A stretch of 47,500 nt of DNA from the NCBI RefSeq assembly GCF_030263935.1, contig NZ_CP127162.1, positions 92,501-140,000 on the forward strand. Reading direction: 5' to 3'. The position numbers were made by a program, and so were the translations under genes. Under the pieces are notes generated by a model. That model ran no database searches. It saw only the letters and a program-made list of their open reading frames with translations, and had not been told where the DNA came from. Source of the stretch: Paenibacillus polygoni. GTDB taxonomy: Bacteria > Bacillota > Bacilli > Paenibacillales > Paenibacillaceae. Positions 29,699-39,693 of this stretch are shown in pieces (within the stretch, counting starts at the first letter, position 1; each line of letters begins with the position of its first letter).

Positions 29699-29982
29699 TG
29701 CTGCAAGTCATTCTAAATATATCTTTGCTTCTATTAGGTATCTCTATAATCGGCTGTCTATATCGGATATTAAAAGGTCCTTCAATGGCAGATCGAATTA
29801 CTGCACTCGACACGATAGGAATTCAGCTCATAGGAAGTGTGGCGATTCTCTCCATGCTGCTTCATACACAGGCTTACGTAGATATTATTTTGCTTATAGG
29901 CATCTTGGCTTTTATTAGTACAGTCGCCTTTGCAAGATTTATCGAGAGGGGGGTCGTACTCGAAAATGATGACGATCTTTAG
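29698..29982 (+). CDS. mrpF: Na+/H+ antiporter subunit F
   Basis: A 94-residue, three-helix MrpF with the family motif RILKGPSMADRITALDTIGIQ and DIILLIGILAFISTVAFARFIE. In B. subtilis MrpF has been linked to bile-salt and sodium efflux. It begins at ATG 29698, overlapping the mrpE stop by one base, behind GGAGG, and overlaps mrpG by 17 bases. Confidence 0.94.
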   Translation: MLQVILNISLLLLGISIIGCLYRILKGPSMADRITALDTIGIQLIGSVAILSMLLHTQAYVDIILLIGILAFISTVAFARFIERGVVLENDDDL

Positions 29983-30364
29983 TATACTCATCGGGCTCTT
30001 AGTTCTGTTTGGCTCCATCATCAGTGTGCTGAGCGCCTTTGGACTCATCCGACTTCCAGATGTTTATCTCCGTGCTCATGCTGCAACAAAGAGTACGACA
30101 CTTGGGGTTTTGTGCATCCTTTTTGGCAGTTTCTTGTTTTTCATTGTATATGACGGGTATATAAGTGCAAGGCTCCTTCTAGGTATTCTCTTTGTGTTTA
30201 TGACAGCTCCTGTTGCCGGTCATCTTAATGCTCGGGCAGCCTATCGTACAGACGTCCCGCTGTGGAAAGGGACTGTTCAAGATGCACTAGCTCCTGTTCT
30301 TCGAGGGAAGAAGCGCATTCTAGCAGAGGAAGAAGAAGTATCAGTGGATGAAAAAGACGAATAA
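29966..30364 (+). CDS. mrpG: Na+/H+ antiporter subunit G
   Basis: A 132-residue MrpG with three helices and the conserved GLIRLPDVYLRAHAATKSTTLG segment. The C-terminal extension is acidic (RILAEEEEVSVDEKDE). The start chosen is ATG 29966 (or the next codon, 29969); it lies inside mrpF and gives the usual N-terminus. It closes the six-gene mrpAB-C-D-E-F-G set; no clear terminator follows. Confidence 0.93.
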   Translation: MMTIFSILIGLLVLFGSIISVLSAFGLIRLPDVYLRAHAATKSTTLGVLCILFGSFLFFIVYDGYISARLLLGILFVFMTAPVAGHLNARAAYRTDVPLWKGTVQDALAPVLRGKKRILAEEEEVSVDEKDE

Positions 30365-30407
30365 AAAGGCGAATAAAAAGACGCAGAGTGATGTTCTTCA
30401 CAATTTC

Positions 30408-30437
30408 TTTACAGTTATTTCTGGTTTAACGTATAAT
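30408..30437 (+). promoter_or_regulatory. Predicted sigma-A promoter of speE-speB
   Basis: TTTACA (30408-30413) and TATAAT (30432-30437) are spaced by 18 bases. It would give an unusually long leader of ~225 bases before speE. Confidence 0.7.
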
Positions 30438-30499
30438 GCAAAAGTGCGTTTATAAGCATTTACGTTTAGTACAATATTTAGAAGTGAAACGGAATTCAT

Positions 30500-30625
30500 A
30501 CTGGTGCGAGCCAGGAACGTCTTTTCCATATCGCTTCGTAAACGCTGTTTACGATGGAGAACTCCAGCTGAGCTGGCCTAAATTACAGGGAACCCTTGCT
30601 ATATAGGGCCATTTTACGGCGATCA
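30500..30625 (+). promoter_or_regulatory. Structured 5' leader of speE (unassigned)
   Basis: The speE leader contains several hairpins. CTGG/CCAG lies at 30501-30514. A large stem-loop at 30522-30561 pairs TTTTCCAT with ATGGAGAA, then a 7-base bulge, then CGTAAAC with GTTTACG over a GCT loop. CCAGC/GCTGG lies at 30564-30576. CCCT (30593-30596) can pair with AGGG at 30605-30608. None ends in a T run. It matches no riboswitch class that I recognise. Confidence 0.45.
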
Positions 30626-30670
30626 TATGACGGCTGAACACTTATTCTAATCGAGAGAAGGTAGTTAACG

Positions 30671-31498
30671 ATGGAATTGTGGTTTACGGAGAAACAAACT
30701 GAAGATTTTGGTATTACCATGAAGATTAAAGAGACTTACGTAAGTGAGAAGACAGATTTTCAGGATTTGGCTATGGTAAAAACCGAAGAGTTCGGCAACA
30801 TGCTTTTGCTTGACGGTATGGTAATGACAACAGAAAAAGACGAATTCGTATATCATGAAATGGTTGCGCATCCGGTTCTATATACACATCCAAACCCAGA
30901 ACAGGTTCTTGTTGTTGGCGGCGGAGACGGCGGAGTGATTCGCGAAGTACTAAAACACCCGCAGGTGAAAAAGGCAGTTTTGGTTGATATCGATGGAAAA
31001 GTGATTGAATATTCCAAAAAATATTTACCAAGCATTGCGGGCGGGCTAGAGGATCCTCGTGTTGAAGTGCTTGTAAACGATGGTTTCATGCACATTCATG
31101 ATCATAAGAATACTTATGACGTTATTATGGTAGATTCCACTGAACCAGTGGGTCCTGCAGCAAATCTCTTTACACGTGGGTTCTATCAAGGAATTTATGA
31201 AGCTTTAAAAGAGGATGGAATTTTTGTTGCTCAAACGGACAATCCTTGGTTTAAGGCAGATTTAATTCAAAGTGTAAACAAAGATGTGAAGGAAGTATTC
31301 CCGATTGTTCGAGTATACACTGCGAATATTCCAACCTATCCAAGTGGACTATGGACGTTTACTATGGGAAGCAAGAAATATGATCCGCTTGAAGTGGATG
31401 AGAGTGCAATTCCTGAAATAGATACAAAATACTATACACCACGTCTTCACAAAGCAGCATTCGTGTTGCCTAAATTTGTAGAAGATTTGATTAAATAG
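30671..31498 (+). CDS. speE: Spermidine synthase (polyamine aminopropyltransferase)
   Basis: SpeE transfers an aminopropyl group from decarboxylated S-adenosylmethionine to putrescine. The 275-residue protein has the N-terminal beta domain (about 1-55), the nucleotide-binding GGGDGG (83-88) and the acidic [10 protein letters not shown] loop with catalytic Asp155. The polyamine-pocket YPSGLWTFT segment is also present. Start ATG 30671 lies ten bases after GAGAAGG. speB follows 16 bases later, so the two form the putrescine-to-spermidine operon; a long structured leader precedes it. Confidence 0.96.
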   Translation: MELWFTEKQTEDFGITMKIKETYVSEKTDFQDLAMVKTEEFGNMLLLDGMVMTTEKDEFVYHEMVAHPVLYTHPNPEQVLVVGGGDGGVIREVLKHPQVKKAVLVDIDGKVIEYSKKYLPSIAGGLEDPRVEVLVNDGFMHIHDHKNTYDVIMVDSTEPVGPAANLFTRGFYQGIYEALKEDGIFVAQTDNPWFKADLIQSVNKDVKEVFPIVRVYTANIPTYPSGLWTFTMGSKKYDPLEVDESAIPEIDTKYYTPRLHKAAFVLPKFVEDLIK

Positions 31499-31514
31499 AG
31501 GAGGTCTTTTACAG

Positions 31515-32384
31515 ATGAAGCTTGATCAAGCCTATTCAGGCAACGTGTTTATTTGCAGTTCCGAAGATTATGAGGGAGCTAAAGCTGTAATTTATGGCAT
31601 GCCTATGGATTACACGGTAAGTTTCCGCCCAGGTTCTCGTTTTGGCCCGGCACATATTCGTCAGGCTTCGGTTGGGCTGGAGGAGTATAGTCCTTATCTC
31701 GATAAAAGCATTGTAGATATGAATTATTATGATGCAGGAGATTTACTACTTCCTTTTGGTAATGCAAGCCGCAGTCTCGATGTGATTCGTGAATATGTGG
31801 AAGGTTTGCTTGCGGATGATAAAATTCCAGTTGGCCTAGGCGGAGAACATCTTGTGACTTGGCCGGTCATTGAAGCAACATATAAAAAATATCCTGATCT
31901 AGCGATCATTCATATTGATGCTCATGCTGATCTTCGTGATCAGTATGAAGGGGAGCCGCTCTCTCACTCTACTCCAATTCGTAAAGCTGCTGAGCTTATG
32001 GGTGGAAAGAATATCTATCAATTTGGTATCCGCTCTGGTTCAAGAGAAGAGTTCCAGTATGCACGTGAGCATATTAACTTCCATCCGTTTGATGTGGCCG
32101 AGCCGCTTAAGAAAGAACTTCCTACTATGGGTAATCGACCTGTCTATGTCACCATTGATATTGATGTGCTTGATCCTTCTGCAGCACCGGGAACGGGTAC
32201 AGCGGAAGCAGGCGGAATTACTTCTAAAGAACTGTTGGAAGCTATTCATGCGATTGCTGGCTCAAATGTAAATGTGGTAGGTTTTGACGTGGTAGAAGTC
32301 GCTCCAATCTATGATCCTACACAGCAGACTCCGATTGTGGCAGCGAAGCTCCTTCGTGAGATGTTGCTTGGATTTGTGAAGTAA
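31515..32384 (+). CDS. speB: Agmatinase
   Basis: SpeB hydrolyses agmatine to putrescine and urea, supplying the SpeE substrate. The 289-residue ureohydrolase has the binuclear manganese ligands in GGEH, IDAHADLRD and TIDIDVLDP, plus the FRPGSRFGPAHIRQAS substrate segment. Its length equals B. subtilis SpeB. Start ATG 31515 after GAGGAGG. No arginine decarboxylase is in the window. Confidence 0.96.
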   Translation: MKLDQAYSGNVFICSSEDYEGAKAVIYGMPMDYTVSFRPGSRFGPAHIRQASVGLEEYSPYLDKSIVDMNYYDAGDLLLPFGNASRSLDVIREYVEGLLADDKIPVGLGGEHLVTWPVIEATYKKYPDLAIIHIDAHADLRDQYEGEPLSHSTPIRKAAELMGGKNIYQFGIRSGSREEFQYAREHINFHPFDVAEPLKKELPTMGNRPVYVTIDIDVLDPSAAPGTGTAEAGGITSKELLEAIHAIAGSNVNVVGFDVVEVAPIYDPTQQTPIVAAKLLREMLLGFVK

Positions 32385-32437
32385 ACTTTCTGCTTTCAAA
32401 TCTTAATTAATTACGAAGATCAGAGATCTCCGTAAAG

Positions 32438-32495
32438 AATACACCCTTTAAACCTTCTGATTTTTGATTAGTCAGGGATTTAAGGGGTGTTTTTA
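32438..32495 (+). terminator. Terminator after speB
   Basis: ACACCCTTTAAA pairs with TTTAAGGGGTGT (one GT pair), with an inner CTGA/TCAG, and TTTTT follows. Confidence 0.88.
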
Positions 32496-32651
32496 TGCGT
32501 GCCGGGTACAAATTTCTTGTTTCTACCGAAAATCAGGTTCTTTTTGTAGCTACAGGCAGGATTTAAATTTGAACAATATCGGTAAACTATATAGAATATA
32601 TAAAAGATGAATGAAGAAAGTACGCCTATGAATAGATGGGAGAAGAAAAAG

Positions 32652-33071
32652 ATGTCAGTATGGAGTCCTGTCAAACTCCAAATTCACAGTGTCTTTGATG
32701 GTGAGAAAGTAAATCAGCAGGTTGTGGGTGAAGCTTTACGGAAAGGCAATGCCTTATATATACGGTATGTGGAAGAAGAACAGCTGCCTGGAAGTAAACC
32801 TATTCGTAACACGGTGAAGATAACAGATCATAGTGTAAAGCTGATTCGGCACGGCGGTGTAGAATCAGAGCAAACATTTGAACAGGGGAAAAGGCTGCCC
32901 GGTTTTTATCGTTCACCTTTTAGTTCCTTTGCTTTATCTACCGATACGAAAGAGCTGTCCTTATCCTTGTCGAATTTATCGGGGAAGATTTCGTTCAGCT
33001 ATGATTTATATGTATTTGAGGAACAATCAGGACAATTGTCTATTAGTATAGAATTTCAGGAGGATCAATAA
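32652..33071 (+). CDS. ywiB: DUF1934 / YwiB family protein
   Basis: A 139-residue protein upstream of argS, in the same place as B. subtilis ywiB. It is a predicted small beta-barrel (calycin-like) with alternating strands such as [38 protein letters not shown] and [11 protein letters not shown]. Function is unknown. The start is ATG 32652 behind GGGAGAAG; in-frame ATGs at 32607 and 32628 lack such sites. argS starts four bases after its stop, so they form an operon. Confidence 0.85.
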   Translation: MSVWSPVKLQIHSVFDGEKVNQQVVGEALRKGNALYIRYVEEEQLPGSKPIRNTVKITDHSVKLIRHGGVESEQTFEQGKRLPGFYRSPFSSFALSTDTKELSLSLSNLSGKISFSYDLYVFEEQSGQLSISIEFQEDQ

Positions 33072-33075
33072 AATC

Positions 33076-34755
33076 ATGACACGCAATCCACTCGATCTAA
33101 TTAATGAGCAGGTAACTAAAGGAATTGAAGAAGCCATAATTTCTGCAGGGCTGGTTACCTCAGAAGAAATGCCGAATATTGTACTCGAAGTACCAAAAGA
33201 TAAGAACCATGGAGATCTCGCAACAAATGCAGCGATGCAGCTCACTCGTATTGCTAAGAAAAACCCTCGTATGATCGCTGAACAAATCATTGAACATCTG
33301 AATCTTTCTGATGCAGGGATTGAATCAGCAGAAATCGCGGGACCCGGATTCATTAACTTTCGTTTAACGAAAAGTTACTTGTATCCTATCGTTGAACTTG
33401 TTCAAGAACAAGGCGACGACTATGGCCGGGTAAATCTGGGCGAAGGACGTAAAGTGCAAGTTGAGTTTGTTAGTGCGAATCCAACAGGAAGCCTTCACTT
33501 AGGCCATGCTCGCGGTGCAGCGGTAGGGGATGCGCTTTGTAATATGCTAGACTTTGCAGGTTATGAAGTGACTCGTGAATACTATATTAATGATGCCGGT
33601 AACCAAGTATTTAACCTAAGCAAGTCTATTGAAGCCCGGTATCTTCAAGAGCTCGGTCAAGAAGTTGAGATGCCAGAAGACGGATACCATGGCGCTGATA
33701 TTCGCGGTTTTGCTAAAGAGTTAATTGCGGAGAAAGGTTCTTCTCTCCTTGAAATGAGCCCAAGCGATCGTGCAGCATTTTTCAGAGACTATGGTCTAGA
33801 AAAAGAACTGGATAAAATCAAACGTGATCTAGGCCGATTCCGGGTATCCTTCGATAATTGGTTCAGTGAGACTTCACTTTATGATAACGGTGCAGTACTT
33901 AATGCGCTCGATGAACTGCGCGAAAGAAATGAAATTTTTGAAGAAGAAGGAGCAACTTGGCTCGAAACTACGAAATATGGCGATGATAAAAACCGGGTGC
34001 TTATTAAGAATGATGGTACCTATACTTATCTGACTCCAGACATTGCTTACCACCGTGATAAATATGCTCGCGGATATGATACCATGATTAATATTTGGGG
34101 TGCCGATCACCATGGTTATATCCCAAGAATGAAAGCGGCAATGGAAGCACTCGGTAATGATCCGGATAAATTGATCGTATTGATTGCTCAAATGGTCAGC
34201 TTGTTCCAAGATGGCGAGAAAGTGAAAATGTCTAAGCGTACAGGTAAAGCAGTAACGATGGAAGATCTGATGGATGAAGTAGGAGTAGATGCAATTCGCT
34301 ACTTCTTTACAATGCGCAGCATGGATTCTCATCTTGATTTTGATATGGATTTGGCCATTTCCACTTCCAATGAGAACCCGGTATTTTATGTTCAATATGC
34401 ACATGCTCGTGTATGCAGCGTATATCGTCAGGCAGAAGAGCAAGGAATAACGGTTTATCCCGTGCGTGATGTTGATCTATCCAAGCTGACCTCCGAACAT
34501 GAATACAACTTGCTTCGCAAGCTTGGTGAGTTCCCTGAAGAAATTGCAACTGCAGCAAAAGGACATGCGCCGCACCGTATCGTTCGTTATGTATATGAAC
34601 TGGCCTCTATGTTCCACAGTTATTACAAAGCTGAACGAGTAATTACAGATGATGCTGAACAAACACAAGCTCGTCTTGCTCTGCTCGGTGCAGTACGGAT
34701 CGTAATTAAGAATGCATTGAAGCTAGTAGGCGTAAGCGCTCCGGAAAAAATGTAA
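33076..34755 (+). CDS. argS: Arginyl-tRNA synthetase
   Basis: Class I synthetase that charges tRNA-Arg. The 559-residue protein has the N-terminal Add-1 domain (about 1-110), the signature HLGHA (141-145), KMSKR in the catalytic domain and the DALR anticodon-binding domain from about 440. Full family length. Start ATG 33076 follows AGGAGGA, which lies within the last codons of ywiB. A clear terminator follows. Confidence 0.97.
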   Translation: MTRNPLDLINEQVTKGIEEAIISAGLVTSEEMPNIVLEVPKDKNHGDLATNAAMQLTRIAKKNPRMIAEQIIEHLNLSDAGIESAEIAGPGFINFRLTKSYLYPIVELVQEQGDDYGRVNLGEGRKVQVEFVSANPTGSLHLGHARGAAVGDALCNMLDFAGYEVTREYYINDAGNQVFNLSKSIEARYLQELGQEVEMPEDGYHGADIRGFAKELIAEKGSSLLEMSPSDRAAFFRDYGLEKELDKIKRDLGRFRVSFDNWFSETSLYDNGAVLNALDELRERNEIFEEEGATWLETTKYGDDKNRVLIKNDGTYTYLTPDIAYHRDKYARGYDTMINIWGADHHGYIPRMKAAMEALGNDPDKLIVLIAQMVSLFQDGEKVKMSKRTGKAVTMEDLMDEVGVDAIRYFFTMRSMDSHLDFDMDLAISTSNENPVFYVQYAHARVCSVYRQAEEQGITVYPVRDVDLSKLTSEHEYNLLRKLGEFPEEIATAAKGHAPHRIVRYVYELASMFHSYYKAERVITDDAEQTQARLALLGAVRIVIKNALKLVGVSAPEKM

Positions 34756-34785
34756 CAACGTTTATGTACCTCTGCTGAAAATAGA

Positions 34786-34817
34786 TAAAACCCTCCTTTG
34801 AACAGGAGGGTTTTTTG
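34786..34817 (+). terminator. Rho-independent terminator after argS
   Basis: AAAACCCTCCT and AGGAGGGTTTT form the stem, with TTTTTT. Confidence 0.92.
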
Positions 34818-34877
34818 TTGTTTTAAGTTCCTATGAAATGATCATTAGCTCGTTGCCATTAAACTGTTTTATGAAAT

Positions 34878-36032
34878 TTATAATTTCATACCTTCCCGAA
34901 GAAGGCGCAGTGCATGTAATTCTCCGCCTTGTTCAGCCCCTCTTGTGGCCTTACGGGAACGCAAAGGGGTTGCCGTTTTCCTAATTAGGTTCTTAATTTC
35001 ATCAGGAGATAACCCGGGTTTCTCTGCCATAAGTAAGGCGATTGCCCCGCTCACATGCGAAGTAGCCATCGATGTTCCGCTCATTTCATGATATCTTCCC
35101 TGTACCCAGCAGGAGTTTATATTTTTCCCTGGTGCATAGATATCTACATGCGGACCTCGGTTGCTAAAATCAGCGATTTGCCGATTCTCATCTGATGCCC
35201 CTACTGAAATGGTTTGAGCATATCTTGCTGGATAATCAATGCTTCTTCGTTTGCCATCATTTCCTGAAGATGCAACGATAACAATACCTTGTTTGGTAGC
35301 TCTGTTAACGACATCTAGGAGCGCTTTGCTCTTCGTTCTCATACCAAAGCTCATATTAATGATATCTACTCGGTTCCGGACGCACCAATCAATCCCTAGA
35401 ATGATATCTGATACATAGGCAGAGCCTTGATTGTCAAAAGCCTTAACCGGATAAATAACGGATCTCGGCGCCACACCTATAATTCCTTCCATGCTGTTCG
35501 CTGCTGCGATCGTTCCTGCAATATGAGTGCCATGACCGTTATCATCAAGCGGGAGCATATTCCGATTCAGCAAGTTAATTCCTCTAGCTAATGAATGTCT
35601 AAGATCAGGATGCTGATAATCAGCTCCAGTATCAATAACGGCAATTTTAATTTTGTGTCCCGTTGACGTAGACCATGCCTTAGGAGCTCGGATTTGTTTT
35701 ACTCCCCAAGGGACACCGAGACTGCTTTCTGGTTTTGGAATTCGAGCAGAAGCGGAGTGGACCTTGATTTTAGTGTCCTGTTCAATAATAACTTCGTTGT
35801 GAGAGTGAATGAGTCTTGCGGAGGAGGGGAGAGGGACAATGAGCGCTTTTATTAAATGCGAGGCACGTATATACTGGAGCTTGCTGAGGGAAGATTTCAT
35901 TTTGCGTAACTGATCTAGGCAGTCCCAGTATTGGTGTGGTTTCATAAAGCGGATAATTTGATGTCTTCCGGCTGGGCGGGAGGTGTGCTCAATTTCATTA
36001 TGGATCATTTTTAAAAATGTGGAATAGTCCAT
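34878..36032 (-). CDS. S8 family serine peptidase (subtilase)
   Basis: A 384-residue subtilisin-type protease. The catalytic triad is Asp134 (AVIDTGADYQHPDL), His167 (GHGTHIAGT) and Ser321 (SGTSMATSHVSGA), with the oxyanion Asn258 in SSGND. About 115 residues precede the protease domain and contain a LIVPLPSSARLIHSHNEVIIEQD segment that may be a short inhibitor-type prodomain. No signal peptide is visible, which suggests an intracellular protein or non-classical export. The start is ATG 36032, nine bases after AGAGGGGGA; the ATG at 36059 has no site. It runs opposite to its neighbours. Confidence 0.92.
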   Translation of the reverse strand: MDYSTFLKMIHNEIEHTSRPAGRHQIIRFMKPHQYWDCLDQLRKMKSSLSKLQYIRASHLIKALIVPLPSSARLIHSHNEVIIEQDTKIKVHSASARIPKPESSLGVPWGVKQIRAPKAWSTSTGHKIKIAVIDTGADYQHPDLRHSLARGINLLNRNMLPLDDNGHGTHIAGTIAAANSMEGIIGVAPRSVIYPVKAFDNQGSAYVSDIILGIDWCVRNRVDIINMSFGMRTKSKALLDVVNRATKQGIVIVASSGNDGKRRSIDYPARYAQTISVGASDENRQIADFSNRGPHVDIYAPGKNINSCWVQGRYHEMSGTSMATSHVSGAIALLMAEKPGLSPDEIKNLIRKTATPLRSRKATRGAEQGGELHALRLLREGMKL

Positions 36033-36169
36033 TTTGGGAAGTCCCCCTCTGGATGCCATGCTTGAGGTATACTATGAGGAAGACATCTGAACTGCATGGG
36101 AAACTTGCCTGTTTTTTTTAATAAATAGGCCCTTTGGTTCGTGTCAAAACGGAAGTATACTCATACTAT

Positions 36170-36266
36170 ACATGGAGAGCTTTATAGCTCTTGCGGGGAC
36201 CCGTAGAAGAGTATTTCTTCAGGGCGGATACAGTCAGAAGGCGGGGGAGGGACCTCCGTCTTTTTT
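36170..36266 (+). ncRNA. Candidate short structured transcript ahead of rpoE
   Basis: A ~95-base stretch carries AGAGCT-TTAT-AGCTCT (36176-36191), GAAGA-GTATT-TCTTC (36206-36220) and a final hairpin, AAGGCGG (36238-36244) with CCGTCTT (36256-36262), that runs into TTTTTT. Possible promoters lie just upstream (TTGGTT-16-TATACT at 36134-36161, or TACTAT at 36164-36169). The subtilase gene points the other way, so the terminator can only serve a transcript starting here. It could be a small RNA or an attenuated leader of rpoE. Confidence 0.45.
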
Positions 36267-36446
36267 AACTTAAGATTCGCTTTCAAAGAAGCGAAATTAT
36301 TTTTGCAAGATATCTCCTTACATAAAACTTGCATTTTAGTGCTAAATAGGTTTTACTTATGTTTGTTAATGGATATGTTAGATATAGATCCAAGTTAGTG
36401 AAACGAAAAAAGTCAGTGAATTATGTGTGAGAGGAAGTGTCCGCAA

Positions 36447-36992
36447 GTGAGTACCTCACTCAAATTAAAATTAGATCCAGAGCAAATTCGTGAGATGCCG
36501 TTAGTTGACTTGGCATTTATGGTACTGAAAGCAGTCAATACACCGATGTACTACCGTGATCTTATGCAAGAGGTAGCTAAACAACGTGGTTTGAATGATG
36601 CAGAATCTAATGATGTCATCGCTCAGCTATATACCGAAATCAATATTGATGGTCGTTTTGCCTATGTAGGCACTAATCTTTGGGGTTTGAAGCGTTGGTA
36701 CCCAATAGATAAGTCCGAGGACGGTGTGACAGGTACGAAACGTCCAAGAATCATCAATGACGACGATGATGATGATGAGGAATATGTTGAAGAAGAAGAT
36801 ACACTAGACACATTTGCAAGTGAAAAAGAAGATTTCGACAGTCCAGATGAAGACGAAGACGAAGATGAAGATCTCTTTGATGACGACTCTGATGAGGAAG
36901 AAGAAATTATCGGTGATGAAGAGCTTGATGAAGAGGACGACCTGGAAGAAGACGATGATGACTCTTCAGAAGATGAAGACGATTTAAATTAG
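36447..36992 (+). CDS. rpoE: RNA polymerase delta subunit
   Basis: Delta is the Firmicute-specific RNA polymerase subunit that increases transcript release and promoter selectivity. The 181-residue product has an N-terminal winged-helix HARE domain (about 5-85, ending FAYVGTNLWGLKRWYP) and a C-terminal ~85 residues made almost only of Asp and Glu, as in the family. The start is GTG 36447 after AGAGGAAG; an ATG at 36423 precedes that site. It is followed by pyrG as in B. subtilis. Confidence 0.95.
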   Translation: MSTSLKLKLDPEQIREMPLVDLAFMVLKAVNTPMYYRDLMQEVAKQRGLNDAESNDVIAQLYTEINIDGRFAYVGTNLWGLKRWYPIDKSEDGVTGTKRPRIINDDDDDDEEYVEEEDTLDTFASEKEDFDSPDEDEDEDEDLFDDDSDEEEEIIGDEELDEEDDLEEDDDDSSEDEDDLN

Positions 36993-37027
36993 TCCCAAAC
37001 CTAGTCTTATAAAGTCTGTGAACATCC

Positions 37028-37068
37028 TTGACAAAAGATCATGCAAACGAGTAAACTATTGCATGGGC
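37028..37068 (+). promoter_or_regulatory. pyrG promoter with GGGC initiation sequence
   Basis: TTGACA (37028-37033), an 18-base spacer and TAAACT (37052-37057) place the start at the GGGC at 37065-37068. In B. subtilis pyrG the same GGGC start permits repeated G addition when CTP is low, which prevents attenuation. Confidence 0.75.
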
Positions 37069-37106
37069 TTATGATTGAACGACAATAATTACACTTGTTT
37101 TTATAT

Positions 37107-37147
37107 AAAAAAGTGCCCCGTTTTTTCGGGTGTGCTTTTTTGTTTTT
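37107..37147 (+). terminator. pyrG leader attenuator
   Basis: A stem of AAGTGCCCCG (37111-37120) with CGGG-T-GTGCTT (37127-37137), loop TTTTTT, is followed by TTTTTTGTTTTTT. The 5' strand and loop form a C/U-rich CCCCGUUUUUU stretch that could pair with extra G residues at the RNA 5' end, giving anti-termination. Confidence 0.75.
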
Positions 37148-37176
37148 TATAGGGGAAGTTGATAGGTAAGAAAATG

Positions 37177-37212
37177 GACCGCCTTGAACGTGTGAGGCGG
37201 GATGTTTTTTTG
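37177..37212 (+). terminator. Second terminator-like hairpin in the pyrG leader
   Basis: CCGCCT (37179-37184) and AGGCGG (37195-37200) close a 10-base loop and GATGTTTTTTT follows. It lies 30 bases after the attenuator and before pyrG, so it would also have to be passed. Confidence 0.6.
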
Positions 37213-37296
37213 CAAGCAATTTTTGCATGTTCCCTTTTTTACGATGATAACCTGAAAAATGGGTTAGGATAACATCATAATGTCGCCTGATTTTAA

Positions 37297-38934
<1,638 letters not shown>

Positions 38935-38977
38935 AGATCGGAACAAAGTCCCAGATTGGGCTTTGATTAATATAGAT

Positions 38978-39007
38978 ACAAAAGACCCCGTCCAGGGGTC
39001 TTTTTTG
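38978..39007 (+). terminator. Rho-independent terminator after pyrG
   Basis: AAAAGACCCC and GGGGTCTTTT pair around GTCCA, followed by T residues. Confidence 0.93.
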
Positions 39008-39021
39008 TTTGAGTAAGAGAA

Positions 39022-39048
39022 GCAGGATTTACCGGAGAAAGGTAGAAT
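39022..39048 (+). promoter_or_regulatory. Sigma-H-type promoter of spo0F
   Basis: GCAGGATTT (39022-39030), an 11-base spacer and GTAGAAT (39042-39048) match the known sigma-H consensus RNAGGAWWW-N11/12-RNNGAAT in every specified position. spo0F in B. subtilis is also sigma-H dependent. Confidence 0.75.
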
Positions 39049-39129
39049 CTTTAAATAAATAACCTAATGGTCATTTAGGTAAGAATGATGAGCGGGTAGA
39101 ATCGAGAGATAAGATCGCAGGAGGTTTAG

Positions 39130-39504
39130 ATGAATAATAAAAAGGTGCTCATTGTCGATGATCAAAATGGAATTCGAATTTTGCTCATGGAGGTATTTAA
39201 CAGTGAAGGGTATACAACTTATCAAGCAGCCAATGGTAAGGTCGCTCTTGAGATCGTTGAGAAGCACACACCTGATCTTGTCCTGTTAGATATGAAAATC
39301 CCTGGAATGGATGGTTTGGAGATCCTTAAACATATTAAGGAAATGAACCCTTCCATAAAAGTGATTATGATGACGGCATATGGAGAACTAGATATGATTA
39401 AAGAAGCAACAGAGCTTGGTGCACTAATGCATTTTACGAAGCCTTTTGATATTGATGAGATGCGGGTTGCGGTAAATATGCAGCTCAGCGGGGTAAACAC
39501 ATAG
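39130..39504 (+). CDS. spo0F: Sporulation phosphorelay response regulator Spo0F
   Basis: Spo0F accepts phosphate from sporulation kinases and passes it to Spo0B, which phosphorylates Spo0A. The 124-residue protein is a bare receiver domain. It has the acidic pair D10-D11, phospho-acceptor D54 in [14 protein letters not shown]82 and K104, the same positions as in B. subtilis. Start ATG 39130 follows AGGAGG. It sits between pyrG and fbaA as in B. subtilis. A potential donor, the orphan kinase at 11061-13346, is in the same window. Confidence 0.95.
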   Translation: MNNKKVLIVDDQNGIRILLMEVFNSEGYTTYQAANGKVALEIVEKHTPDLVLLDMKIPGMDGLEILKHIKEMNPSIKVIMMTAYGELDMIKEATELGALMHFTKPFDIDEMRVAVNMQLSGVNT

Positions 39505-39521
39505 TAAGGAAGGTGTATGAA

Positions 39522-39549
39522 GTTCTGTCTTCCTGGGCAGGATTTTTTG
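39522..39549 (+). terminator. Terminator after spo0F
   Basis: TTCTGTC (39523-39529) pairs with GGCAGGA (39536-39542) through two GT pairs, then TTTTTT. Confidence 0.7.
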
Positions 39550-39600
39550 TAGTGAGTTTTTTCCTGTGGAAAAGAGCACAGCTATTTTTATTACCTATGT

Positions 39601-39629
39601 TTAGTATTTGACATGGGATGTGGTATAAT
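39601..39629 (+). promoter_or_regulatory. Predicted promoter of fbaA (extended -10)
   Basis: TGGTATAAT (39621-39629) is an extended -10. The -35 region TTAGTA is weak. A TTGACA at 39608-39613 is only 10 bases from the -10. Confidence 0.55.
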
Positions 39630-39693
39630 AAGTCTCGTATGTGAAGTCGGCTTTAAACCATAGACAAACAATCATTTTAGGAGGATTTAAACC

